Assembly: GCF_004116955.1 (NCBI RefSeq)
Contig: NZ_CP026362.1
Coordinates: 2,203,677 to 2,267,676 of the forward strand
Direction of reading: 5' to 3'
DNA length: 64,000 nt
From: Bacillus vallismortis
GTDB taxonomy: Bacteria; Bacillota; Bacilli; Bacillales; Bacillaceae
In this document: positions 18,570 through 26,805 of the stretch, piece by piece
Numbering within the stretch: the first letter of the stretch is position 1
How the letters are laid out: every line of letters begins with the position of its first letter
Made by a program: the position numbers and the translations under genes
The notes under the pieces: model-generated
What the model was told of the DNA's origin: nothing
What the model saw: only the letters and a program-made list of their open reading frames with translations
The model's database searches: none

Positions 18570-19385
18570 TTACACCTCTGCTCCAAAATGTGAATCAATA
18601 AATTTCTCGATTACTTGTTTGACTTCTTCTGGTTTTTCACCAAACATGCGCATACCGCTGTTTTGGATAAAATCGATGTTCGCCTGCGGCAGATATCTTT
18701 CAAAATATTCAGATTCCTCTTGTCCTAATAATATTGATTCTTCGCCGAAAATGATTTGAATCGGCGACTTCATCTGTTCATGATATGCTTTTCCGTTATG
18801 GTTGATAATGGCTTGGACACCGGCTTTCATTTTGGCAACGGCGATCGCCTCATCTTCTCTGTCTGTCGTCTCCAACTGGAATAACGGCAGCTCGCTTTCT
18901 TTGACGACCCACGGCACTAGACCCGCTTGAAGCCCTTTGATGCCAAATTTGTCGCAAAGCATATACCATGTGGAAAAGACGGCCTTTAATTTTTTATTTG
19001 GGCAAAGCATGGTGGATACCAACAAAACAGGAGTGTCTGCGTATTCATTGAACGTGCTTAAATACTGAGCCATCATCCCGCCAAGAGAAAAGCCCCAAAT
19101 CATATAAGGGGTAATGTTGTTCTTTTCGACATAATCATGTGCCCACTGAGCCAATTCAGGAACGGTAAATGTATCTTGTCCCTTATGTTCCTGTATCAGT
19201 TTTTCCGGGACATCTAAAATCAGAAATGTATAGTCGTTCAGGTACGGTGCAAGTGATACCAGCCATTCTTCCCGGCTTAATGCGTCTGCGTCCATTCTCG
19301 GCAAAACCAAAATCACTCTGTCTCCGGTTCCTAACTCCAGCTTCCAGCTGCGTTTTGCGTTTTCTTTGTTCATCATCATACTCAT
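18570..19385 (-). CDS. Alpha/beta-hydrolase-fold protein with degenerate catalytic triad
   Basis: Protein of 271 residues with the nucleophile elbow GFSLGG (Ser100). The usual acid position reads FGEESILL, with no clear Asp, and the usual C-terminal GHxxxxExP reads SGMRMFGEKP, so Met245 stands where the catalytic His is expected. Either another His takes over or the protein is not a hydrolase; some fold members are lyases or binding proteins. It overlaps the aldolase gene by 4 bases and precedes the dehydrogenase by 6. Confidence 0.72.
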   Translation of the reverse strand: MSMMMNKENAKRSWKLELGTGDRVILVLPRMDADALSREEWLVSLAPYLNDYTFLILDVPEKLIQEHKGQDTFTVPELAQWAHDYVEKNNITPYMIWGFSLGGMMAQYLSTFNEYADTPVLLVSTMLCPNKKLKAVFSTWYMLCDKFGIKGLQAGLVPWVVKESELPLFQLETTDREDEAIAVAKMKAGVQAIINHNGKAYHEQMKSPIQIIFGEESILLGQEESEYFERYLPQANIDFIQNSGMRMFGEKPEEVKQVIEKFIDSHFGAEV

Positions 19386-20383
19386 CCTACTTGACTCAGC
19401 TCGGTGCTTCGCAGCGCAAACTCCGCACGATGAACCAACGTCTGTTTTTCTAAAATAACGAGTAAATCCAATAATTTAAGGCCGCTTGATTGCGCCATTC
19501 TATCGAGCTTGTCTAATACATCTAAATTCAAATTATGCAGTCCCGACAAAATCCCTTCTTCTTTGTCATAGAAGGAATTCTCTGACGTATCGTTAATGAA
19601 TAGGGTGTAGGCTTGTCTTGATAGCTGGATTAATTCACAAATGTCATATTTTTTGCTGAGGTCTAAGCGGTTGAGTATCGCTGCAAATGTCTCGATGCAC
19701 AGGTTACCAGGCCCTTTTCCAAAACCGTATAAACTTCCGTCAATGAACTGGACACCGCATTGGATCGCATCAATTGCATTTGCCGATGCAAGGCCTAAAT
19801 TGTCATGAGGATGAAAACCGAGTTCTACAGATGAATGTTCTTTCAGCTTGGTAAATAAAGATGAAACAGCAGGCGGCATCATGGCTCCGTTGGAATCAGC
19901 CAAGTAAATGTAATCGGCTCCCGCCTCTATTACTTTTTCTGTAAATACAATGATGTCTTGGATATTGGCGTGACTTGCTCTAATTAAGTTTGCGCTGACA
20001 TGAATGCCGTGCGCTTTCAATTCTTTGATGACCGGAAGACTGGCATCCGTTTTCGCAAGAGGAATGCATAAACGAACCATACCGACAGATGGGTGCTTCA
20101 TCCGTTCAAGAAATTCTTCTTGATATTGTGCCGGGTGCAGCATGAGCACCAATTGTGAGCTTGACCCCGACCCTATCGCGGAAGCCATCTCTTCTATGTA
20201 TTCAATCGGACAGCAGCTTTGAAGATTCATTCCTTCGTGTGAAGACACATAACCAATTTCGATAAAATCAACATTCGCTTTTGAAAGTCCGCTGACGACT
20301 TGGCGGGCGGCATCTAAATTGATCTTCGCCCCTTCAACATGAACTGATTCTCTTAACGTGACATCCATTAATTTTATACTCAT
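19382..20383 (-). CDS. DRE-TIM aldolase, 4-hydroxy-2-oxovalerate aldolase-like
   Basis: TIM-barrel metalloenzyme of 333 residues. The N-terminal DVTLRESVH aligns with the aldolase motif TLRDGxH: the catalytic Arg11 and His15 are kept and the metal ligand is Glu12 instead of Asp. The metal-binding HPHDNLG and the GFGKGPGN glycine motif are present. Keeping the Arg and His favours aldol cleavage or condensation of a 4-hydroxy-2-oxo acid over acyl-CoA-dependent synthesis. It starts 30 bases after the permease gene. No acylating aldehyde dehydrogenase partner is encoded nearby. Confidence 0.78.
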   Translation of the reverse strand: MSIKLMDVTLRESVHVEGAKINLDAARQVVSGLSKANVDFIEIGYVSSHEGMNLQSCCPIEYIEEMASAIGSGSSSQLVLMLHPAQYQEEFLERMKHPSVGMVRLCIPLAKTDASLPVIKELKAHGIHVSANLIRASHANIQDIIVFTEKVIEAGADYIYLADSNGAMMPPAVSSLFTKLKEHSSVELGFHPHDNLGLASANAIDAIQCGVQFIDGSLYGFGKGPGNLCIETFAAILNRLDLSKKYDICELIQLSRQAYTLFINDTSENSFYDKEEGILSGLHNLNLDVLDKLDRMAQSSGLKLLDLLVILEKQTLVHRAEFALRSTELSQVG

Positions 20384-20413
20384 CTTAAAACCCCTTTTTG
20401 ATTGGATTTGATG

Positions 20414-21373
20414 CTATACCGCTTCTTTTTTGCTTGTCTTTACCGCAGGCATGACAGACTGACGTCTTTGAAAAATATTATTTAATACAATCGCACCGAT
20501 CGTTAAGAAAGCCCCGCCCGCTTCAACAGGCGACATTCTATACCCTGCGATGATGGAAATGATAAACGAGACAATCGGAACCAAGTTCATAAACAAAGAA
20601 CCATTGATTGGTGTCAATATCTTATTGCCGATATTCCATGCAAATACGCCGATTACACCTGCAAAAATACTCATGTAAATCATTTCCCACTTGATGTCCA
20701 TGACTTGATCGACAGAAGGCACTTCCACTTTTCCTAATAGTACGAATATTAAAATAACAACAATAGACGTAATATTTCCGAAAATACAGCTCAAAGCCGT
20801 GTAACGCAAGGATGACCATTCCGGAAAGCTGCTGCCTCCAATCGTATAAAGAACCCAGGCTAACACGCTGATTGACATGAGAATAATAGGAACTGCCTGC
20901 TTATTACTGTCTGCGAAGAAAGCAATATCTCCCTTTGTCACGACCAGCAGCACACCGATGAAGGACACCGCAACCAAAAGCAATGTAACATTCGCCGGCC
21001 TGTTCTTTTTGTACACCCATAAAACAAGCAATGACACCATTGGGATCAGCGCCATTAAAATAGAGCCTAAAATAGCCCCGTTATCGCCCGCCATCTTTTG
21101 CCCTAAAAATACAAGAAAATTATAAGCGCAGAATGCCATACTCCCATAAAACCAGATTGGAACCAGTTTCCCTTCTGTTTTAAAACTTTTGGCCCCCTCT
21201 GTAAAAAACAGAATGACAGATAGCACCACTGCCACAATCAAATAACGTATCAATGTAAAAAAGAATGGATCAATATGTTTCAGAGCTCTTCCGGCGACAG
21301 GCCACTGCGCTCCAAAACAAATACCTGCAATCAGGCAAAAAAGCACGCCTTTTTTAAAATGCGATGTTGTCAT
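20414..21373 (-). CDS. EamA-family permease, first gene of the cluster
   Basis: Membrane protein of 319 residues with about 10 hydrophobic segments in two EamA repeats (ICFGAQWPVAGRAL in the first half, GVIGVFAWNIGNKIL in the second). The start ATG at 21373 has GGAG 11 bases upstream, a rather long spacing. As the promoter-proximal gene it probably moves the substrate or the product of the enzymes encoded downstream. Direction is unknown; many EamA proteins are exporters. Confidence 0.8.
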   Translation of the reverse strand: MTTSHFKKGVLFCLIAGICFGAQWPVAGRALKHIDPFFFTLIRYLIVAVVLSVILFFTEGAKSFKTEGKLVPIWFYGSMAFCAYNFLVFLGQKMAGDNGAILGSILMALIPMVSLLVLWVYKKNRPANVTLLLVAVSFIGVLLVVTKGDIAFFADSNKQAVPIILMSISVLAWVLYTIGGSSFPEWSSLRYTALSCIFGNITSIVVILIFVLLGKVEVPSVDQVMDIKWEMIYMSIFAGVIGVFAWNIGNKILTPINGSLFMNLVPIVSFIISIIAGYRMSPVEAGGAFLTIGAIVLNNIFQRRQSVMPAVKTSKKEAV

Positions 21374-21739
21374 GTTCTCACTCGCTCCTTTTGTGGTGAA
21401 ATACTCCCAATTTTCTCCTTTCCATAAGATATTTCCTAATATACACAGATGGGTAATATTTGTAAACTATTATTTTCAAAACATTTTTATTTTTATAAAT
21501 TTTGAATTTATAAGTTTCGGCTCACGAATAAACAGTCTTAAACCTGCGTCATGTCGGGATTTTACGCTTTTTGGAAACGTGAACATTCCGCATTATTATT
21601 TTTCACAAAAAATAAATTCTTTTATTTTTTTGGTGAATGTAAACAAAAATAAAGAAAATATTGAAAGCAGAATGTAACCCATATAGAATGTAAAAGTGAC
21701 ATAAGAAATTTAGAAAATTTTGAAAGGTCGTTTTATCAA
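21374..21739. other. Divergent AT-rich promoter region
   Basis: A 366-base intergenic stretch between the minus-strand cluster and the plus-strand GalT/HIT-like gene. It is much more AT-rich than its neighbours. TATAGAATG near 21690 could be a -10 region for the plus-strand gene. I found no obvious operator, and no regulator is encoded in the block. Confidence 0.5.
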
Positions 21740-22531
21740 ATGCAAAAATTATATTTTTCCAGCTATATCGGTGCCCAAAAACCTGAAACCATTGTCAATA
21801 AACAAAACGCCTGTCCTTTTTGTGACCGAGATAACCTCACCGGCATTTTAGAAACAGAAGGGGATATGATTTGGCTCGAAAATAAATACCCTACCATCCA
21901 GGATACGTACCAGACGCTGATTGTTGAGACAGGCCAGTGTGACGAAGATATAACGACTTACAGCATTCAAAAAATGAGAAAACTGATACAGTTTGGTTTA
22001 GAGAAATTAATACATATGGAGAAAGATCCTCAATACAAAAGCGTCATATTGTATAAAAACCACGGCCCGCTTTCTGGCGGCAGTATAAAACACGCCCATA
22101 TGCAGATTGTCGGATTGAAACATGCGGATTATATGGAATCACTTTCATATGAGAATTTTCTGGGGATCAAGGTTGCAGAACATCCTAATAAAGCTGAATT
22201 CAATCTGTCGAGCGATCCGATTATGGGTTTTACGGAAATGAATGTGATCATTAGTGACTCGCTGGAGAATACTGACCTGATGGCTGATTATATTCAAACA
22301 GCTGTTACCTATTTGACCCAAGATTTCAGCTATAAATGCACAAGCTATAATTTATTTTTCTATCATACAAATCAAAAGATCATCTGCAAAATCGTGCCGC
22401 GATTCGTTGTTTCCCCTTTCTTCGTTGGCTATAAAATCCCGCAGGTCTCGGTAGATCAGCGTTTGCATGAAATAAAAGAAGAATTGCAGACAAAATTGAA
22501 TGCCTCACGAAAAGAAAACAATGTGCTATGA
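21740..22531 (+). CDS. GalT/HIT-like protein, DUF4931 type
   Basis: Protein of 263 residues. It has a CPFC zinc motif (Cys25, Cys28) and KHAHMQIVG with His118-x-His120-x-Gln122, which resembles the HxHxQ active site of galactose-1-phosphate uridylyltransferase and HIT proteins. The short length and arrangement match what I remember of DUF4931. It may be a nucleotidyl transferase or hydrolase. It is transcribed away from the six-gene cluster and may share its control region. The start ATG has only a modest AAAGGT site. Confidence 0.7.
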   Translation: MQKLYFSSYIGAQKPETIVNKQNACPFCDRDNLTGILETEGDMIWLENKYPTIQDTYQTLIVETGQCDEDITTYSIQKMRKLIQFGLEKLIHMEKDPQYKSVILYKNHGPLSGGSIKHAHMQIVGLKHADYMESLSYENFLGIKVAEHPNKAEFNLSSDPIMGFTEMNVIISDSLENTDLMADYIQTAVTYLTQDFSYKCTSYNLFFYHTNQKIICKIVPRFVVSPFFVGYKIPQVSVDQRLHEIKEELQTKLNASRKENNVL

Positions 22532-22646
22532 AAACATAATGCTTCGAAGTTTGACAGTATAAAAACAGCTGATGGGTATAAATGCGGGGAGGCTTCAGGA
22601 GCCGTTTTCACTTTCAGATGCAAGCTTCAGTCTTTTGCCGGCATAC

Positions 22647-22681
22647 AAAAAGCCGCTTCCTTTCGGAAAAGCGGCTTTTGT
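22647..22681. terminator. Bidirectional terminator between the DUF4931-type gene and yjjA
   Basis: AAAAGCCGCTTCC pairs with GGAAAAGCGGCTTTT around TTTC. It ends yjjA on the minus strand and can serve the plus-strand gene too. Confidence 0.8.
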
Positions 22682-22686
22682 ACTGG

Positions 22687-23499
22687 TTATTCTTTTTCTT
22701 CATAATACTTAGACAGCTCAATAATCATCGCGCCCATCCGTTCAATCTCCGGAGCGAGCAATCTTGTCATGCCTTCTTCCCTCAGCGCTTCCGCGGTCAC
22801 TTTGCCGACAGCCGCAGCGATAGCGCGCTCTTCGAATACAGCCTTCACTTCATTGATATAGCCGCGCTCCCTGGCAAAGTCAAACAGGGAACGAACCTGA
22901 ATGGCCGTTGTAAAACAAACGGCGTCGATCTCACCATTCATCAGCTCCCGGCATAACTTATCCACTGTTTCCTTCTCAGGCGGGATATGCTGATAAGGCA
23001 GAATCGGCAGGACAGACGCGCCCTTTTCTTCAAGAAATGCCATGAGGGCCGGCGCATTTTCTCCATGAAGCTGCACCATGACTGTTTTTCCAGAAAAATC
23101 GTGGGGCTCCAGAGAACGGATTAAGCCTCTTGTTGTCCCGTCTTCATCAGAAGCTTGGGGTGTGATCCCAAGCTTTTTCAGCACAGACAGCGTTTTGTAT
23201 CCCCGGCATGCCGCTTTCGCTTGGCGAATGGCCTGCAGAAACTCATCTTTCAGACCGATTTTCTCTGCCATATCGACAAGCGTCTCCGTGCCGATGCCTG
23301 TCGTGAAAATGACCCAGTCAGCTTTCTCCTCCACAAACGTCCGCAAATCCGGCTCCACCTGCTTCTCTGCTAAGTAAACCGTTCCTTGGAGAGGACGGAT
23401 GACAGGTGTTCCGCCCTGTTTTTCAATGATTGTGCTGATCTCTTCCGTTTTTCGGGAGCCCCCGATCGCCACGCGTTTTCCATGTAATCCTTTTCCCAT
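22687..23499 (-). CDS. yjjA: Uroporphyrinogen-III synthase-like protein
   Basis: Soluble protein of 270 residues with a HemD-like two-lobe layout. VIFTTGIGTETLV and CFTTAIQVRSLFDFA correspond to the two halves, and AAVGKVTAEALREEG near the end matches the HemD C-terminal turn. The true hemD lies in the hem operon elsewhere in B. subtilis, so this is a paralogue of unproven function. The ATG at 23499 gives the usual length; the longer frame to 23523 lacks a better ribosome site. Confidence 0.83.
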   Translation of the reverse strand: MGKGLHGKRVAIGGSRKTEEISTIIEKQGGTPVIRPLQGTVYLAEKQVEPDLRTFVEEKADWVIFTTGIGTETLVDMAEKIGLKDEFLQAIRQAKAACRGYKTLSVLKKLGITPQASDEDGTTRGLIRSLEPHDFSGKTVMVQLHGENAPALMAFLEEKGASVLPILPYQHIPPEKETVDKLCRELMNGEIDAVCFTTAIQVRSLFDFARERGYINEVKAVFEERAIAAAVGKVTAEALREEGMTRLLAPEIERMGAMIIELSKYYEEKE

Positions 23500-23671
23500 A
23501 CCCGCTTCCTCTCCTCTATGCATATGTTTTTATGTATACGAGCTTAATAAAGCTATTGTGGCGCAAACCAAGGGAGAAATCAAGATCAACCTAAGCCCCT
23601 AAAATCCATTGAATACGCCGGCAGCTTGCTGTAATATAAACAGCAGACATGTTTTCTAACGGAGGTTCGCC

Positions 23672-23857
23672 ATGGACACAAAAGAAGAATATGAGACTAA
23701 AGGCTTCGATACAACGATCGTTTACGAATTCAATGAATACCCGGACGTCCGCAGCGGGCGCTGCGATAACTGTGATTACACACTGTTCAAAAGCTCTGTT
23801 AAAGGCGGAAAATTTCTAAGAGAATGCCGGAGATGCGGAATGAAAAAGAACATTTAA
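23672..23857 (+). CDS. Small zinc-ribbon-like protein
   Basis: Protein of 61 residues with CDNC and CRRC pairs 18 residues apart, a typical zinc-ribbon spacing. A strong CGGAGG lies 7 bases before the ATG, and a bidirectional terminator follows directly, so it is very likely expressed. It sits between yjjA and yjiC, both on the other strand. I do not recognise a function; nucleic-acid or protein binding is possible. Confidence 0.65.
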   Translation: MDTKEEYETKGFDTTIVYEFNEYPDVRSGRCDNCDYTLFKSSVKGGKFLRECRRCGMKKNI

Positions 23858-23861
23858 ACAA

Positions 23862-23895
23862 AAAAACCGAAATCGAATGTTTGATTTCGGTTTTT
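23862..23895. terminator. Bidirectional terminator
   Basis: AAAAACCGAAATC pairs perfectly with GATTTCGGTTTTT. It serves the zinc-ribbon gene (+) and yjiC (-). Confidence 0.85.
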
Positions 23896-23900
23896 GTGAT

Positions 23901-25079
23901 TTATTGTGTAACCGCGGATTTTTTCATAAACGCTTCAATCTCAGCTGCCGCACGCTCCGCTCCGCCCGCCTCTTTTACATCCTTTCGCATGTTCTTGACG
24001 CGGTTTAACACCCCTGGATCACCGGATACAGCCTGAACCGCTTCCTGAAGCTTAGAAACCGTTACTTCCTCTTTCGGCAAATAAACGCCGAGGCCTAAAT
24101 CATCGACACGCTTTGCGGTGAGCTCCTGCTCATACATTTGCGGAATAACAACAAGCGGCACAACGGCATTCATCGCTTCCATCGTACTGTTCATCCCGCC
24201 ATGAGAAATAAACAAATCGGCTTTCGCCAACACCTCAAGCTGCGGCACGCTTTGGCGAATGGTAAAGTGAGCAGGGATATCATCCAAGCTTTCAGGATCA
24301 ATCGTTTTCCCGACCGACATGATCACTTGCCACGAAGAATCCCGAAATGCCTCGATGCACATCTTGTAAAATTCCGGCCATGCGTTAAACGCCGTTCCCA
24401 ATGAAATCAGCATAAGCGGGCGATCACCCTTTTCAATCAACAGGCTTTCTTGTTCCGTCCGTTTTCCAAGGGAAGGGCCGACAAAACAGAAACGGTCATC
24501 GAACGTCTCATGCTGGATTTGAAAAGACTTCGGCATAAACACAATATTTAATGGTTCCGGCACAGCTAATTGTTCAAATGAAACAACCGGCAATTGCTCT
24601 TGCTCCAAGTAGGCTTTAAATTCAGCCTCGGCCTCTTTTATCATTTTCAGCATGTCTTCGCTTCCGAGCTGAAAGGATTCATTTTGGGCATAGGATGAAC
24701 AAAGCTTGACAGCGGGCACATGAAGCTTGTCAGCAAACAATTTTCCAGCCAGCGCGACAAAATCATAGATGATCAGATCAGGCTGATCATCTTGATATAA
24801 CTCCTCAAGCTGCGGCAGGATGCTCAGTGATTCTTTTAAGAGAATGAGCGGCGCGTCATTCTTTTCCATCTTCTCCCTGATTTGTTTAGGGTCAATATTC
24901 AAGGATGTACGATAGATCAATGCTTCTCCGCCGGCTTGCTGTACAGCAGGCGCGAACTCCTCCGTCGTGGCATAGGTGACACGATGCCCTCTCTCACAAA
25001 GCTTCTCTACTAATGCAAGCGTAGGATTGACATGCCCGTACGCCGGGATATTGATCATCGAAATATGGTACTTTTTCAT
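23901..25079 (-). CDS. yjiC: UDP-glycosyltransferase (macrolide/flavonoid type, GT1)
   Basis: Glycosyltransferase of 392 residues with a GT-B fold. It has the N-terminal acceptor domain beginning YHISMINIPAYGHVNPTLAL and the C-terminal donor motif SHGGMNSTMEAMNAVVPLVV. YjiC of Bacillus transfers glucose from UDP-glucose to many phenolic and macrolide acceptors and is known for broad acceptor range. It lies 22 bases after the P450 gene yjiB on the same strand, suggesting oxidation followed by glucosylation of small hydrophobic molecules. Confidence 0.93.
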   Translation of the reverse strand: MKKYHISMINIPAYGHVNPTLALVEKLCERGHRVTYATTEEFAPAVQQAGGEALIYRTSLNIDPKQIREKMEKNDAPLILLKESLSILPQLEELYQDDQPDLIIYDFVALAGKLFADKLHVPAVKLCSSYAQNESFQLGSEDMLKMIKEAEAEFKAYLEQEQLPVVSFEQLAVPEPLNIVFMPKSFQIQHETFDDRFCFVGPSLGKRTEQESLLIEKGDRPLMLISLGTAFNAWPEFYKMCIEAFRDSSWQVIMSVGKTIDPESLDDIPAHFTIRQSVPQLEVLAKADLFISHGGMNSTMEAMNAVVPLVVIPQMYEQELTAKRVDDLGLGVYLPKEEVTVSKLQEAVQAVSGDPGVLNRVKNMRKDVKEAGGAERAAAEIEAFMKKSAVTQ

Positions 25080-25101
25080 GAATCTCCATTCTCCTTCTCT
25101 A

Positions 25102-26292
25102 TTAAATTTTCACACGGAAGCTCTTTAATCCGTATATCACGCTGTTTTCAATCGGTGTGATACTGACACATTCCATATGAGGAAAAGCAGAAACCAAAGA
25201 CGTTAACGCGATATTCGCTTCAAGACGGGCAAGGGGCGCCCCAAGACAAAAATGGATGCCGTGCCCAAACGCGATATGCGGATTGGGATGGCGGTGAATA
25301 TCAAACAGGTGTGGCCTGTCAAACTTCGCTTCATCACGATTTGCTGACGCCACAAAAGCCAGAACCATATCACCTTCTTTCATGTGGTGTCCCCCGATCT
25401 CTGTATCTCGCTTGGCAATGCGCCTCAAAACCGGTGCTGGCGCCCTGAAACGCAGGGCTTCCTCCACTGCCTGAGGCATGAGTTCAGGATGGCTCCGCAG
25501 TTCCTCATAAACATCCGGCGTTTCCAATATGCTGTACATTGCATTTGAAATCAGGTTTGTTGTGGTTTCATTCCCGGCCACCAATAGCAGCGTGCAAAAC
25601 GGAATCAACTCTTCTCCTGACAGCTTCTCGCCTGTTTCTTCCGCTTTCACTAAAATTGAAATGATATCCTGTGCCGGTTTGTTTCGCTTTTCTTCTATGA
25701 TGTCGGCAAAGAACGCGGCCAGTTCTTCCTCGCACTTGTTTCGTTCTTCCATAAAGGCTTTTTCAGCTTCTTCACTTTTATCCTTCGGCGTGCTGACCAG
25801 AAGATCAGACCATGTTTTAAACCGATCCATATGCTCAGAAGGCACCCCGAGCAGCTCAGATATCACGATGACCGGAAGCGGATATGAAAAATCGCGCACA
25901 AGATCAAACTCGCTTCGCCCCTGAAACGTTTCAATCAGTTCATCTGTGATCTCCTGAATTCTCGGTTCCCATTGCTTCATCACACGCGGCGTGAAGGCTT
26001 TATTCACTACAGAACGGATTTGCGTATGCCTTGGCGGGTCCATGTTAATGATGGAATTTCCAATAGCGCTTGACTGCTGCGGCATATAACTGGAAAACAG
26101 CTCTTTATCGCCAATGACTTTTTTGACATCATCATATAGAAAAACGCTCCACACTTGGTTTTCTTCATCATAGGAAACAGGCGCATCCTTTCTCATCGAT
26201 TCGTACCACGGAAACGGATGATAAGCATCCTGTTTGTTTTTTCCATTGAGCAGTGCTCGCTGCAAGGCTTGCCGCTGGTTCAGCACATTCAT
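25102..26292 (-). CDS. yjiB: Cytochrome P450 (CYP109 family)
   Basis: Soluble bacterial P450 of 396 residues. The haem-binding loop FGHGIHFCLGAPLARLE contains the axial Cys, the I-helix AGNETTT provides the oxygen-activating Thr, and the ExxR motif is in VEEALRFRAP. CYP109B1 of B. subtilis oxidises fatty acids, terpenes and steroids. No redox partner is encoded nearby. It is upstream of the glycosyltransferase gene yjiC, probably in one operon. Confidence 0.94.
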   Translation of the reverse strand: MNVLNQRQALQRALLNGKNKQDAYHPFPWYESMRKDAPVSYDEENQVWSVFLYDDVKKVIGDKELFSSYMPQQSSAIGNSIINMDPPRHTQIRSVVNKAFTPRVMKQWEPRIQEITDELIETFQGRSEFDLVRDFSYPLPVIVISELLGVPSEHMDRFKTWSDLLVSTPKDKSEEAEKAFMEERNKCEEELAAFFADIIEEKRNKPAQDIISILVKAEETGEKLSGEELIPFCTLLLVAGNETTTNLISNAMYSILETPDVYEELRSHPELMPQAVEEALRFRAPAPVLRRIAKRDTEIGGHHMKEGDMVLAFVASANRDEAKFDRPHLFDIHRHPNPHIAFGHGIHFCLGAPLARLEANIALTSLVSAFPHMECVSITPIENSVIYGLKSFRVKI

Positions 26293-26337
26293 GTATTGTC
26301 ACTCCCCTTGAAAGAATTCAGCAAATAACGTTCGTCT

Positions 26338-26430
26338 TCACCTCCCGCTTTCGAGAAAGAGAGGGACAATCAAGTATAGACAGATTGATAACAGCAGGCA
26401 GGCGATCACGATGTCCAATGCAGGCATCAT
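26338..26430 (-). CDS. Possible 30-residue single-span membrane peptide upstream of yjiB
   Basis: A 30-codon frame starting MMPALDIVIACLLLSICLYL and ending 45 bases before yjiB encodes one hydrophobic segment followed by ESGR. AGGGA lies a few bases upstream of the first ATG, and its own end carries GGGAGGTGA. KdpF-like small proteins look similar. There is no family evidence, so this is tentative. Confidence 0.3.
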   Translation of the reverse strand: MMPALDIVIACLLLSICLYLIVPLFLESGR

Positions 26431-26774
26431 ATATTCCCTCTCGAATTTCGTTCATCTTACCATAATCTCTCAATTTTTTTCTATTCTGCACCCCTCCTTT
26501 GGCTCACAACGTGACCTTAGACATAAGCATGCAAATTCAATATGCATTCAATTGCACACGTTCCAATAAGAAAATCCCCCTATTTTCAGCCAATAGCACT
26601 AACTCTCAAAAATGACTTTTCCATTATGCGAACTATCTGACTCTATGATGAACTAAAATGTGGCAACTCTAGACCCTTTTTAAAAAACAAGATGTCGGCA
26701 GCTGATTAGAAGGAAAAGTGAAAACAAAAAACCAGCCATAAAACTCGCATCGTAAAACATATTACGCTATAAAA
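26431..26774. other. Intergenic region between yjiB and yjhB
   Basis: AT-rich stretch with no convincing gene on either strand. It probably contains the promoter for yjiB (-). Confidence 0.5.
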
Positions 26775-26804
26775 AAAGAAAGAACCCGGAAGGCTCTTTC
26801 TTTG
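26773..26804 (-). terminator. Terminator after yjhB
   Basis: AAAGAAAGAACC pairs with GGCTCTTTCTTT (one mismatch) around CGGAA. The flanking A run gives a T tract on the minus strand. Confidence 0.75.
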
Positions 26805-26805
26805 C

